Source: Nitrosarchaeum sp.
GTDB lineage: Archaea > Thermoproteota > Nitrososphaeria > Nitrososphaerales > Nitrosopumilaceae
Direction: 5' to 3'
Length of the DNA stretch: 64,000 nt
Assembly (NCBI RefSeq): GCF_025699065.1
Contig: NZ_JAILWF010000004.1
Location: forward strand, 121,164-185,163
Shown: positions 45,776 through 54,785 of the stretch, in pieces
Layout of the letters: every line of letters starts with the position of its first letter
Position numbering within the stretch: the first letter of the stretch is position 1
Made by a program: the position numbers and the translations under genes
The notes under the pieces: model-generated
Seen by the model: the letters and a program-made list of their open reading frames with translations, nothing else
What the model was told of the DNA's origin: nothing
Databases searched by the model: none

Positions 45776-46804
45776 ATGAACCCAGAATTGGTTCTGACTC
45801 CCGTAGAAGAGTCTCTTCGAGAAGATGGAATGCTTTTTGTAAGGACTGATAGTATCCTCGAAACAATGGTTAAGACGCCTTTGATAATTGCTGGCTTAAT
45901 TATTGCTATAATCGTGATGCCTATTCAGACCTCATTCAGCTCTACTCGAACTCTTGAACTTATCATTTATTCAGATGGCTCTACACATGTATCAAGACAG
46001 ATAGACGTAGATCCATTAGAGCCTGACTTTGAGCTTGATCTATTTGGCCAATCAATAGATAATTTTGTTGCGATTGGTGATACTGGATTTTTACTATCTG
46101 AAGAAATAATTGGAAATAAAGCAATCATAGACAAATTTGGGTCTGCAAGTATAACAATTGATTATGATGTTCATGATTTAATTTCTAAAGAGGGTCGAGT
46201 TTGGACATTCTCATTTAATTCTCCATCTGATTACACTTTACTAATGCCAAAAAATTCTGTTATAGTTGGAATGAGTGGTTTACCAACTAATATGGAAATA
46301 GTAGATGACCAACCAAAACTTGAACTTTCTGCAGGATTATCTGAAATAAACTATATCTTTTCATCCATAAATCCTACTCCTAATCCAACAATTCCAAATG
46401 AATCATTATTTAGTTATTCTACCGCTGCAATTATTGCCGGTCCAATCATAGCAGCAATTACTGGTGCTGTAATTATACTAAAAAGAAAACAAGCAAAATC
46501 TTCTACATTCATAACACAATCAGAATCTACTTCGGAAAAACAATCCGAAGCTACATCAGTTGATACCGAAACTATATTCAATTTTAGACCTGAAATGCGA
46601 GAAGATGATAAAGAAATTATAAAATTTATTTCTGATAATGGAGGTCAAGCATTAGAAAGTGAATTAAGAAAGAAATTTCTTCAACCAAGAACTACTATGT
46701 GGAGAGCTGTAAAAAGATTAGAGCGACTAGGTGTAATTGAAATTGATAAAAAAGATCTACAAAATTTAGTAAAACTGAAAAAAGATCTGGAGGAAGAAAA
46801 ATGA
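45776..46804 (+). CDS. Membrane-spanning protein with cytoplasmic winged helix
   Basis: This 342-residue protein has a transmembrane helix (about residues 33-50). An extracytoplasmic beta-rich domain (about 60-200) and a second helix ('AAIIAGPIIAAITGAVIIL', about 218-237) follow. The C-terminal cytoplasmic winged helix ('KEIIKFISDNGGQALESEL', 'TMWRAVKRLERLGVIEI') completes it. This looks like a transmembrane one-component regulator. The first 75 or so codons share the GC-richer composition of the upstream gene; the rest is AT-rich like the genome. It shares ATGA with the next gene. Confidence 0.75.
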   Translation: MNPELVLTPVEESLREDGMLFVRTDSILETMVKTPLIIAGLIIAIIVMPIQTSFSSTRTLELIIYSDGSTHVSRQIDVDPLEPDFELDLFGQSIDNFVAIGDTGFLLSEEIIGNKAIIDKFGSASITIDYDVHDLISKEGRVWTFSFNSPSDYTLLMPKNSVIVGMSGLPTNMEIVDDQPKLELSAGLSEINYIFSSINPTPNPTIPNESLFSYSTAAIIAGPIIAAITGAVIILKRKQAKSSTFITQSESTSEKQSEATSVDTETIFNFRPEMREDDKEIIKFISDNGGQALESELRKKFLQPRTTMWRAVKRLERLGVIEIDKKDLQNLVKLKKDLEEEK

Positions 46805-47799
46805 ATAAAATAACCTCATTTGCATTATTGATTTTAGTATCTAGTTTAGTTTTAGGTGGCGTAACCCATACTGCTCAAGCAGAAACTGATCCATCAATTC
46901 TACTAAAAATTGCAAAGCAAGCACAAAGACAACTTGAAAATCAAATGAATAAAGATGTATCAGATAAAACAAAACAACTTTTCAAAGAAGGTACACAAGA
47001 AATTAGGAATTTAGAAGAATCTATTAAAAACAACGATACAGATTCCGCCAAAAACCAATTTCTTTCTGTAATGAGAATTTTCAAAGAAATCTCTCAACAA
47101 CTATCAAACGTTAAATCTACACAACCCGAAATGGTTACTCTTAAAGCTCCAACCAAAGATCCTTCGGTTGATCTTAAAAGAATGCAAGATTATACTAATA
47201 ATCTCAAAATAATTGCTAAAAAATATAGTACATCAATTGACTTTTCTGAATTAGATAATCTATTTGTCTCTGCAAGAAAACAAATTTCTGATAAACATTT
47301 TGATGATGCAATAGAAACAATTGGTAAAATTAAACAAATTACTGTAGATTTGAATAATAAAATCCGTGAATATGCTTCCCAACAAGAACAATCACGTGCA
47401 AGAGCATACGCCCAAACATATTTAGAACAACTTGATAGATTGATTGAAAATGCAAAAAGTCAAGGATTATCTGAAAACATCATAGAAAAACTTGAAACTG
47501 CTAAAGAAAATCTTTCATCAACAACCGATCCACAAGAAATAATCAAACAAATAAGAGAAATTATATCAATTAAAGAACAATTTGAATTAACAAAAAATGA
47601 TCGATTAGAATCTCGAGTCATGCAAATTGAAAAAACACTACTTAATCTATCTAACTCCGACAAAATAAGTAAATCTAAAATTGATGAAGCAAAAAAAACA
47701 ATTCAAATAATTAAACGTAATTTAGCTACAGGTGAATTTGAAAAAGCAAATGAATTACTTCGTTCATTAGCAGCTTTATTGAATATGACTCAAAACTAA
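46801..47799 (+). CDS. Secreted coiled-coil protein
   Basis: This 332-residue protein has a signal peptide (about 1-27, ending 'HTAQAET'). Almost all the rest is charged helix with heptad spacing ('KQAQRQLENQMNKDV', 'RVMQIEKTLLNLSNSDK'). No catalytic motifs are visible. Its start overlaps the stop of the membrane regulator by 4 bp, so the two are tightly coupled. It may be the extracellular partner sensed by that regulator; this is inference. Confidence 0.7.
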   Translation: MNKITSFALLILVSSLVLGGVTHTAQAETDPSILLKIAKQAQRQLENQMNKDVSDKTKQLFKEGTQEIRNLEESIKNNDTDSAKNQFLSVMRIFKEISQQLSNVKSTQPEMVTLKAPTKDPSVDLKRMQDYTNNLKIIAKKYSTSIDFSELDNLFVSARKQISDKHFDDAIETIGKIKQITVDLNNKIREYASQQEQSRARAYAQTYLEQLDRLIENAKSQGLSENIIEKLETAKENLSSTTDPQEIIKQIREIISIKEQFELTKNDRLESRVMQIEKTLLNLSNSDKISKSKIDEAKKTIQIIKRNLATGEFEKANELLRSLAALLNMTQN

Positions 47800-47846
47800 T
47801 CATTCTTATCATAAACTTCATATACATTTTGCAAACAGAAATTATC

Positions 47847-48041
47847 ATGGCTTCTAAAGCAATTACTGTTGGAGTAGGGATTCCAATGATCATAGTAGGA
47901 GCTTTGATGGCATGGTTATGGGCTCCATTTCAAAATGGCATGCAAAACACAATAGAATTCGTTGGAAGTCTGATAGGAATTTTAGGTGTAGTTTTCTTTA
48001 TTTCTGGTTTATTTTATACAAAAGAACCTGTAATGCACTAA
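47847..48041 (+). CDS. Small two-helix membrane protein
   Basis: This protein of about 64 residues has two hydrophobic segments (about 5-26 and 36-56) with a short polar loop. ATG at 47847 is chosen because a CATATACAT tract lies about 28 bp upstream; the ORF could be extended to a TTG at 47829. No family is recognised. Confidence 0.6.
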   Translation: MASKAITVGVGIPMIIVGALMAWLWAPFQNGMQNTIEFVGSLIGILGVVFFISGLFYTKEPVMH

Positions 48042-48085
48042 TCAAAACTCATTGAATAAATAATGAAAAAATACACCAATATTAC

Positions 48086-48799
48086 TTGAAAGTTAGATTA
48101 TTTGAAATATTTACATCAGTTGAAGGAGAAGGAATTCTTTATGGTACAAAAACACTTTTTGTTAGATTAGCTGGTTGTCCATTTACTTGTTTTTATTGTG
48201 ATACAAAAGAATCTCTTCCACTAGATTCAGGTAATGAATATTCAATTGAAGAAGCATGCAAATTAATTGATTCTAATCTTAAAAATCAAACATATAAAGT
48301 AAATTTTACAGGAGGTGATCCATTAATTCAACATAATGCAGTAGCTGAACTTGCAAAATATATTCAAACTAAAAAAATCCCAACATATCTAGAATCATCA
48401 TGCTTTGATTCTGATAGATTTAATCATGTATTGCCATTTTTTGACATTATTAAAATAGAATTTAAAACAAAAGATTCGGATTTTGTAGATTCTAAACACT
48501 ATGAAAGATTAATTGAAAATGCAATGAAATGTCTTAAATCATCAGTAGCATCTAAAAAAACTACATATGTCAAAATAGTTGTAAGCTCTAAAACCAAATT
48601 AGAAGATTTTAAAGATTTAGTTAATAAAATATTTCAAAATATTTCAAAACATGATGTTGATGGATTTATCATACAACCTACATATGGCATTGCAGAGCCC
48701 TCTTTAGAATTATTACTAAATTTGTATGATATAGTTTATCCATATTATATTGATGTAAAAGTAGTACCACAGCTTCACAAATTTATTGGAGCCCCATAA
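48086..48799 (+). CDS. queE: 7-carboxy-7-deazaguanine synthase
   Basis: This 237-residue radical SAM enzyme turns 6-carboxytetrahydropterin into CDG on the route to preQ0. The N-terminal 'IFTSVEGEGILYGTKTLFVRLAGCPFTC' region carries the CxxxCxxC cluster motif ('CPFTCFYC', about residues 31-38), and 'FTGGDPLIQ' binds SAM. The start is TTG at 48086. It is followed by folE and queC across 2 kb, so preQ0 for archaeosine is the likely purpose. Confidence 0.93.
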   Translation: MKVRLFEIFTSVEGEGILYGTKTLFVRLAGCPFTCFYCDTKESLPLDSGNEYSIEEACKLIDSNLKNQTYKVNFTGGDPLIQHNAVAELAKYIQTKKIPTYLESSCFDSDRFNHVLPFFDIIKIEFKTKDSDFVDSKHYERLIENAMKCLKSSVASKKTTYVKIVVSSKTKLEDFKDLVNKIFQNISKHDVDGFIIQPTYGIAEPSLELLLNLYDIVYPYYIDVKVVPQLHKFIGAP

Positions 48800-48863
48800 T
48801 CTTGGTACCTACCTAAAAACTAGATTAGGTTCAAATACTAGAAAAAATCATTCAAAATATCAG

Positions 48864-49421
48864 ATGGATAAAGAACGCGTAAAAAAACTTGTTCGGGAAT
48901 TAATTATTGAAATTGGAGAGGATCCTACTCGTGAAGGTCTTAAAGATACTCCAGAAAGGATTGCAAATATGTATGAAGAAATTTTTGATGGTTATGAATC
49001 TGATTCGGAACTATCAGTACAATTCTCTGAAGATTCTGATGTAGTAGTTGCACGGAATATTCAGTTTTATTCAATGTGTGAGCACCATATGTTGCCATTT
49101 TTTGGAAAAATTCACATAGCATATTCTCCCAATGGTAGAGTCTTTGGAATCTCAAAACTGGTACGTTTAGTTGAAAAATACTCAAAAAGATTACAAATTC
49201 AAGAACGATTAACCAAGAATATAGCTGATGAGCTATTCGCTCAAGGTGTAAAAGGAGTAGTAGTTTTAGCTGATGCAGAGCACTTTTGTATGAAAATGCG
49301 TGGTGTTAGAAATAATGCAACTCTTACATCATCTGCGTATAGAGGAATTTATGAAAATAAAGAAGAAAAAGAGAGTATTATGACTATGATTAGACGACGT
49401 ACTCCTGAGACATCTCTATAG
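48864..49421 (+). CDS. folE: GTP cyclohydrolase I
   Basis: This protein of about 185 residues converts GTP to dihydroneopterin triphosphate. Conserved motifs include 'DPTREGLKDTPERIANMY' (about 18-35), 'MCEHHMLPFFGKIHIAYSP' (zinc His/Cys) and 'ADAEHFCMKMRGVRN' with the second Cys. I use the ATG at 48864; a TTG at 48786 would add 26 residues not typical of the family and overlap queE. With queE and queC it supplies deazaguanine precursors. Confidence 0.93.
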   Translation: MDKERVKKLVRELIIEIGEDPTREGLKDTPERIANMYEEIFDGYESDSELSVQFSEDSDVVVARNIQFYSMCEHHMLPFFGKIHIAYSPNGRVFGISKLVRLVEKYSKRLQIQERLTKNIADELFAQGVKGVVVLADAEHFCMKMRGVRNNATLTSSAYRGIYENKEEKESIMTMIRRRTPETSL

Positions 49422-49461
49422 ATTCTGAAAAATTAAATAATCAATCTTTTAGATAAAACTC

Positions 49462-49713
49462 ATGGGAGCACATCCTAATGTTCACGTTCCAAAAGAATCA
49501 TGGCCTAATTGGACGTGGTATGCAATTGAGTTTGGAATTGTAATTGCAATTTCAATGTTAGTTTCAAGAGAAATTACCAATTCTATAGAAGGATTAACTC
49601 CAGAAATCCAAAATTATGTATTTATGGGAATTGTTGGTGGAATATTCTTTATTTGGTATCTAATTATTAGAAACTTTGTCTTCAAAAAGAAAATTCTTGA
49701 TAACAAATACTAG
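49462..49713 (+). CDS. Small membrane protein, unknown function
   Basis: This 83-residue protein has a His/Trp/Pro-rich N-terminal region ('PNVHVPKESWPNWTWY') and two transmembrane helices (about 20-36 and 51-70), ending with a basic tail. It is 40 bp after folE on the same strand and convergent with queC (1 bp between stops). The N-terminal His and Trp residues are notable for such a small protein. Family unknown. Confidence 0.65.
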   Translation: MGAHPNVHVPKESWPNWTWYAIEFGIVIAISMLVSREITNSIEGLTPEIQNYVFMGIVGGIFFIWYLIIRNFVFKKKILDNKY

Positions 49714-49714
49714 A

Positions 49715-50389
49715 CTATTTTAGATATTTTGTTTTATCTGTAATTCCTGCTTTTTGAAATGCTATTTTTCTATTATTACAAGATTCACAAATACCACAGT
49801 GATTATTTTTATTAGAATAACAACTCCATGTTTTAAAGATTGAATCTCCTAAAGTTTTCATGCCATTTTGTATTAAATCACTTTTTGAAAGGCCTTCTTT
49901 GTATGGTGACCATATTTTGATACTTTTTCGTAATCCCAAGTTTATTCCATCAATTTCTCCCTGATTAAATGCAGACTCTAATTTTTTGGCAAATATTGGC
50001 CTGCAATCAGGATAGTGATTATCGCCAGTATGTGCACCATATGCTACAAATGATGCATTTAGAGTAAATGCCCATGCAGAAGCTATTGAGAGAAAGACTG
50101 CATTTCTAATTGGAACAACAATAGAATAATCAAACTTGCTTGGAATTTTCCTTTTCGAACTAGTTAAAACATTAGAGTCACCATACAATTCTTTCATAAA
50201 ACCAATATCAATAATTTTATGTTGTTTCAATCCAAATTTTTTAGCAAAAGTCTTTGCAGCATTAATCTCTCTATTAGCTTTTTGACCATATGAAAATGTA
50301 ATTCCATAAAGTTCATACTTTGATTTTAGATAACTGGCAACACAAACTGAATCTATTCCGCCACTAAACACAATAACAGCTTTTTTCAT
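49715..50389 (-). CDS. queC: 7-cyano-7-deazaguanine (preQ0) synthase
   Basis: This 224-residue PP-loop ATPase has 'VFSGGIDSVCVASYL' (SGGxDS, about residues 7-21) and a C-terminal zinc site 'CYSNKNNHCGICESCNNRK'. It amidates and dehydrates CDG to preQ0. In archaea preQ0 is the precursor of archaeosine at tRNA position 15. queE and folE are close by on the other strand; queD is not in the window. Confidence 0.93.
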   Translation of the reverse strand: MKKAVIVFSGGIDSVCVASYLKSKYELYGITFSYGQKANREINAAKTFAKKFGLKQHKIIDIGFMKELYGDSNVLTSSKRKIPSKFDYSIVVPIRNAVFLSIASAWAFTLNASFVAYGAHTGDNHYPDCRPIFAKKLESAFNQGEIDGINLGLRKSIKIWSPYKEGLSKSDLIQNGMKTLGDSIFKTWSCYSNKNNHCGICESCNNRKIAFQKAGITDKTKYLK

Positions 50390-50400
50390 AATTTTTCAGA

Positions 50401-51324
50401 TTATTTTTTTATTATTATTGCACCATTACTTGGTTTACAAATTATCGTTTGACATTTTGTATTTGCAGATGCAAATCCTTTTGACATAGATAGAGCAATT
50501 TTTTTTAAATTGGTATTACTTTTTGAAAATGCAATCACTGAAGGACCTGCTCCACTTATTGTTACACCAAGTGCTCCTGCTTTGAGTGCATTTTCTTTTA
50601 CCTTGCTAAATCCTGGGATCATATGTTGTCTCGCAGGCTCTACAATTACATCTTTAATGGAATTACCTATTAAATCAGGATCTTTTTTCATAAATCCTGC
50701 AACAATTGCTGCAGCATTTGACAAATTTACAACACTATCAGTTAATCTTACTTTTTTGGGAATTACACCTCGAGATACTTTTGTTTTCTTTTTTGGAACT
50801 TCTAGTTTTGGGACTGCTATACACATTCTTAGATTCATTGGAGGTTCAATCTTGATTACATTTAGAGGATCTGTTCTAACTATTACAAACCCACCTAATA
50901 CTGATGCTGCAACATTATCATAATGAACAGAACCTGCACTAGCTTTTTCTCCAAACCCTGCAAATTCTACAAGTGTATTATCATCTAATTTTAATTCAAA
51001 CATTTGATTAAATGCAATTACTGCTGCTGCTGCTGAAGCTGCACTACTTCCCATCCCAAATCCAGCTGGTACTCCTTTTTTGATTTTAATTTCTACACCA
51101 TCTTTAATTTTAAATTTTTTTAACATATTTTTAATTACTAACCCTGCAGTATTATTGTCGGGATTTGTTGGAATGTTGTCTTTAGTAACTATGGTAACAC
51201 CACTATTTTTTTTTGTTAATGTGATTTCGTCAAAAAAAGCATCAACAGCTAATCCAAATACATCAAAACCTGGTCCTAAATTTGCTGTAGATGATGGTGC
51301 TTTTACAGTTACCGTTGATGCCAA
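50401..51324 (-). CDS. thrB: Homoserine kinase
   Basis: This 307-residue GHMP kinase has 'APSSTANLGPGFDVFGLAVDA' near the start (substrate-binding) and the P-loop 'GVPAGFGMGSSAASAAAA' (about residues 85-102). The C-terminal 'GVTISGAGPSVIAF' motif 3 is also present. It phosphorylates homoserine for threonine synthesis. It ends 11 bp before queC and begins 1 bp after the GPN GTPase stop, so a three-gene minus-strand operon is likely. Confidence 0.93.
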   Translation of the reverse strand: MASTVTVKAPSSTANLGPGFDVFGLAVDAFFDEITLTKKNSGVTIVTKDNIPTNPDNNTAGLVIKNMLKKFKIKDGVEIKIKKGVPAGFGMGSSAASAAAAVIAFNQMFELKLDDNTLVEFAGFGEKASAGSVHYDNVAASVLGGFVIVRTDPLNVIKIEPPMNLRMCIAVPKLEVPKKKTKVSRGVIPKKVRLTDSVVNLSNAAAIVAGFMKKDPDLIGNSIKDVIVEPARQHMIPGFSKVKENALKAGALGVTISGAGPSVIAFSKSNTNLKKIALSMSKGFASANTKCQTIICKPSNGAIIIKK

Positions 51325-52083
51325 CTAATCTTCTACCTCTTCACCCAAGTTAAGAATTCTGCTTAATGCTCCCTCTAAATTTATCAATCCTTCTCCAGTA
51401 GTATTCGAAAAAGGAATCAATCCTTGAGCAAATCCCCCAAGATTTAGGCCTCTCAGAATATTAGTAGTTAAACTATATGTTTCTCCATCTGCCTCTTTAG
51501 CAATAGCATTTTCTAATAATTTTAAATTACCTGACCATTCAAGAATATCCTTTAGTTTAGAGCCTATTAGATCTGTTTTTGTAATAATGTTAATTGTTGG
51601 CAAGTTTAATCGTAATCTTATTGATGTTGCAAGAAGTGCAATTGATACAAAATTTATTGGTGTAGTAATTAAAGCACCGTCAAAAAGAAATATGTTCATT
51701 TTTTCTTCAGACAAGATATTCTCTGTAACAAAACGACCACTAGAACGATATGCAAACAACTCAATTTGACCTGGAGTATCTACAATTAGATAATCTGGAT
51801 TCACTTTACCAATTTGTTCTTGGATCTCATCAATTTTGGACGCAATCAGATCGTTTGCCATAACTACAGCACCATTTGGGCCTAGCTCGTATTGTTGCAT
51901 TATATCTACAATGTCAACATAATCTCTAACATCAATATCGCATGTATAAGGTAAATCTCTAACACCGGGATCCAAATTCAATACAGAAGCAAATATGCCA
52001 TTTTTCGTGTAATAATCATATAGTTTTGATGTTAAAAGAGATTTTCCAGCACCTGCTGTTCCAGTTACAAAAATTGTTTTCAA
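51325..52083 (-). CDS. GPN-loop GTPase
   Basis: This 252-residue protein has Walker A 'GTAGAGKSL' (about residues 7-15), the family-defining GPN loop in 'YELGPNGAVVMA' (about 66-77), 'VDTPGQIELF' and a 'TKTDLIGSK' guanine-specificity motif. GPN GTPases are conserved in archaea and eukaryotes and help assemble RNA polymerase II in eukaryotes; the archaeal role is unclear. Start is TTG at 52083. Downstream genes are thrB and queC on the same strand. Confidence 0.88.
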   Translation of the reverse strand: MKTIFVTGTAGAGKSLLTSKLYDYYTKNGIFASVLNLDPGVRDLPYTCDIDVRDYVDIVDIMQQYELGPNGAVVMANDLIASKIDEIQEQIGKVNPDYLIVDTPGQIELFAYRSSGRFVTENILSEEKMNIFLFDGALITTPINFVSIALLATSIRLRLNLPTINIITKTDLIGSKLKDILEWSGNLKLLENAIAKEADGETYSLTTNILRGLNLGGFAQGLIPFSNTTGEGLINLEGALSRILNLGEEVED

Positions 52084-52159
52084 TACTGACTAAACTATCT
52101 TTCTTGGCTTATATTTCAAACTAGTTACTTTTCATTAAAACCCAATAATAAATGCCAAA

Positions 52160-52378
52160 ATGGTAATCACTAATCAATTAAAATTCCACTTTAACTATAA
52201 CCAGAAACAATCTACCAAATTTGTGAATAATATGTCAATTGATGAAAAAGAGGCATATCTAAAAGAATTAGTTATGAAATCATTAAAAGAAAAAAACTTT
52301 TCAGATCATGATCTTTTAGATACATTATTTGCTGAAGTTAAGCAAGAAATTCAACAAAATACTAACAATTCCTGTTGA
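52160..52378 (+). CDS. Small hypothetical protein
   Basis: This 72-residue protein has a basic N-terminal region and a helical acidic C-terminal part ('SIDEKEAYLKELVMKSLKEKN'). No recognisable domain. An ATG start at 52160; an internal ATG at residue 25 would begin just before the helical part and may be the true start. It precedes the flippase-like gene by 49 bp. Confidence 0.55.
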   Translation: MVITNQLKFHFNYNQKQSTKFVNNMSIDEKEAYLKELVMKSLKEKNFSDHDLLDTLFAEVKQEIQQNTNNSC

Positions 52379-52427
52379 TATTTTATAGATTTTCAAAATC
52401 TGTGCCTAGAAATAGGCATTTAATCTT

Positions 52428-53492
52428 TTGAATGATATTGACTCAACTTTCATATTTGAATCTAAAAAAAAATCATCAATGAACTGGAGAATAATTGCCA
52501 TTCCGGCTACTCTTATTCCTATTTTCATCATAGCAATTCAATTTGATATTAAATTTGAGGATGTCTTGGCAATTGGAGTTATTCCTTTTGTATTAGCTGT
52601 AATTGCCATGATGATAAAACTAGGTCTTCAAGGAATAAAATTTGCATATATTTCACACAAATATCTTGGAAAATTTGATTCATTTTGGAAGTTAAGCGGA
52701 GTCAGAATTGGAAGTGAGTTTATCAAATTTACTACTCCGATGTTTGTTGGTGCAGAATTTATTGTAATTTATTATTTGCATAAAAAAGGAGTTGCACCTT
52801 CTAAATCAACTTGGATTGCAATAATGGATATAGTTACTGAAGTTTTTGCAGGAGGTTTGTTGTCAATTATAGCAGGTATTATTGCATTGATGCATGGAGC
52901 ATATGTTATAGGTGCTCTAATTTTGGGAATTAGTATCACTATAACTTCATTATGGATGGTTTTATTCTTTTTATCATCGAGAAGAACTTTTCAAGTTCCA
53001 AAAATACTTGTTAATTTAACAAAGCGATTTGGTAAAGAAAAAGGAGCAAAATACATTGATCAAACAAATTCATGTATGGAAGAAGTTTGTACAATGAGCA
53101 GAAAAAATCTTAGAACAACAGAATCAAAAAAAGTTTTTACAATATCTTTCCTATTCTCACTTGCATCTTGGTCATTTTATGGAATATCTTTTATGATAAT
53201 TGCAATGGGAACAGGATACATTGTTGGTATTTTTGATTCAATCATGGCTGTAATGGGTGCAAATGCAATTGCTAATTTGCCAATAACAGTAGGTGGTTCT
53301 GGCTTGGCAGAGTTTGGAATTATTGCATATCTGAATAATTTGGATCCATTTAATCTTGTAATTCCTGAAGGAACTGTTGCATGGGATGCAGTAATTGGCT
53401 GGAGAATTGCTACATATTATGTCCCAATTGCAATTACTTGGTTATTATTGGTGAAATTAGCCTTGAGCAAAATTCCAAAGACAGAAAAATAA
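52428..53492 (+). CDS. Multi-pass membrane protein, flippase-like (UPF0104/LPG synthase TM family)
   Basis: This 354-residue protein has about seven to eight transmembrane helices. 'GVRIGSEFIKFTTPMFVGAEF' and 'GANAIANLPITVGGSGLAEFGIIAY' match the glycine-rich substrate-side motifs of UPF0104 and MprF-like flippase domains. It may flip lipids or glycolipids. A TTG at 52428 starts the ORF; an ATG at residue 18 is an alternative. An SDR gene follows by 37 bp. A glycosyltransferase encoded near 55 kb might be related, but orientation differs. Confidence 0.75.
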   Translation: MNDIDSTFIFESKKKSSMNWRIIAIPATLIPIFIIAIQFDIKFEDVLAIGVIPFVLAVIAMMIKLGLQGIKFAYISHKYLGKFDSFWKLSGVRIGSEFIKFTTPMFVGAEFIVIYYLHKKGVAPSKSTWIAIMDIVTEVFAGGLLSIIAGIIALMHGAYVIGALILGISITITSLWMVLFFLSSRRTFQVPKILVNLTKRFGKEKGAKYIDQTNSCMEEVCTMSRKNLRTTESKKVFTISFLFSLASWSFYGISFMIIAMGTGYIVGIFDSIMAVMGANAIANLPITVGGSGLAEFGIIAYLNNLDPFNLVIPEGTVAWDAVIGWRIATYYVPIAITWLLLVKLALSKIPKTEK

Positions 53493-53529
53493 TAGAAAGC
53501 ACTTTATCTTTTAATGAATTTTTTGATTT

Positions 53530-54327
53530 ATGGATTTCAAAGGTAAAGTTGTACTAATTACTGGCGCATCATCTGGAATAGGTAAGGAAACTGCTATTCA
53601 ATTTGCTAAAAAAGGTTCTAATGTAATTTTGGTTGCAAGAAGAAAACAAAAATTAGATGAAATAGCAAACGATTTAAAAAAATTCAATGTATCCGCACTT
53701 GTTTGTAAATGTGATGTATCAGATAAATTACAGGTAGAAAAAACTGCAAAACTTGTTTTAGAAAAATATGGGTCTATTGATATTTTAATAAATAATGCAG
53801 GTTTTGCAATTTATGGTTCTGTTTTTGATTTAACAACTGAAGAAATTGAATCTCAAATGGCAACAAATTATTTTGGAATGATTTACTTTATCAAAAACTT
53901 TCTTCCGTCAATGCTCAAAAAAAAATCAGGACATATTGTTAATGTAGCTTCTGTTGCAGCAAGTTTTGGTTTACCCGGAATTGCATCTTATTGTGCATCA
54001 AAGTTTGCCATGTTAGGTTTTTCAGAAGGATTGAAACATGAATTGAAAGGAACTGGTGTTGGAATAACTGTTGTAAGTCCGATCATGGTTAGAACTAATT
54101 TTTTTGATCATCCATCTTTTCAACATATGCCAAAATATTCTCCAACATCTCTTAGCGATAAAACAGTTGCAAAAACAATCTTAAGAGCTTCAAATTCACC
54201 ACGACTAGAAATTGTTGTTCCTTCAGTAGTTCGTGGTGCAATATGGATGAAAAACACAGTTCCTTATTTGATAAATCCAATTTTAGGCATGGCTTTTAAA
54301 AAACAATTAGACGCTAAAAAAAACTAG
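53530..54327 (+). CDS. SDR-family oxidoreductase
   Basis: This 265-residue protein has TGASSGIG near residue 12, NNAGFAIYG near 91, 'NVASVAASFG' and YCASK (YxxxK, about 157). The hydrophobic C-terminal region ('RGAIWMKNTVPYLINPILGMAF') suggests membrane association, as in SDRs acting on lipids or retinol-like substrates. It follows the flippase-like gene on the same strand, so a lipid-related pathway is possible. It converges on a minus-strand gene. Confidence 0.82.
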   Translation: MDFKGKVVLITGASSGIGKETAIQFAKKGSNVILVARRKQKLDEIANDLKKFNVSALVCKCDVSDKLQVEKTAKLVLEKYGSIDILINNAGFAIYGSVFDLTTEEIESQMATNYFGMIYFIKNFLPSMLKKKSGHIVNVASVAASFGLPGIASYCASKFAMLGFSEGLKHELKGTGVGITVVSPIMVRTNFFDHPSFQHMPKYSPTSLSDKTVAKTILRASNSPRLEIVVPSVVRGAIWMKNTVPYLINPILGMAFKKQLDAKKN

Positions 54328-54329
54328 TT

Positions 54330-54773
54330 TTATTCTTCTAAATCTTCATCTGAAGATTCACTAGAGCCTACATCAAGTAATTCCATTGACTTTAAATCAA
54401 ATTGATAAATGGCATTCATATCGATCTCTTTTTCTTTTTGAAGAAATTCAGATACTTTTTTACTTAATGGTGCTTTATGTTGATCAAAAATAAATTCATA
54501 GACTACTCCTTTTTCTAAATCCGAAGTCTTAATTTTTTTTGGTAAATCAAGTGTTACAATATGTCTTCCATCTTCAACTGGATCATATAATTGAGCATCG
54601 ATTTTATTGTCAGCATCATAAATTTCTAGAATGTATCCAGCCCTTTTTAGTTCTTCAGGTTTCTCAAATTTTGCATTTTGAATTTCCTCTGTAACCCAAT
54701 CTGGAATGTCATCTTTCTTAGATGATTTTTTTTCCTTCTTAGATGATTTTTCTTCGTCAGTTTTTTTAACCAT
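54330..54773 (-). CDS. Hypothetical protein with lysine-rich N-terminus
   Basis: This 147-residue protein has a strongly charged Lys/Ser/Asp/Glu N-terminus (about 1-24), a central beta-rich segment ('RAGYILEIYDADNKIDAQLYDP', 'HIVTLDLPKKIKTSDLEKGVVYEFIF') and an acidic Ser/Asp/Glu C-terminus. The core could be a small OB-like fold. I do not recognise it. It is 12 bp after the zinc-ribbon gene on the same strand. Confidence 0.62.
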   Translation of the reverse strand: MVKKTDEEKSSKKEKKSSKKDDIPDWVTEEIQNAKFEKPEELKRAGYILEIYDADNKIDAQLYDPVEDGRHIVTLDLPKKIKTSDLEKGVVYEFIFDQHKAPLSKKVSEFLQKEKEIDMNAIYQFDLKSMELLDVGSSESSDEDLEE

Positions 54774-54785
54774 AGAACAACAACT

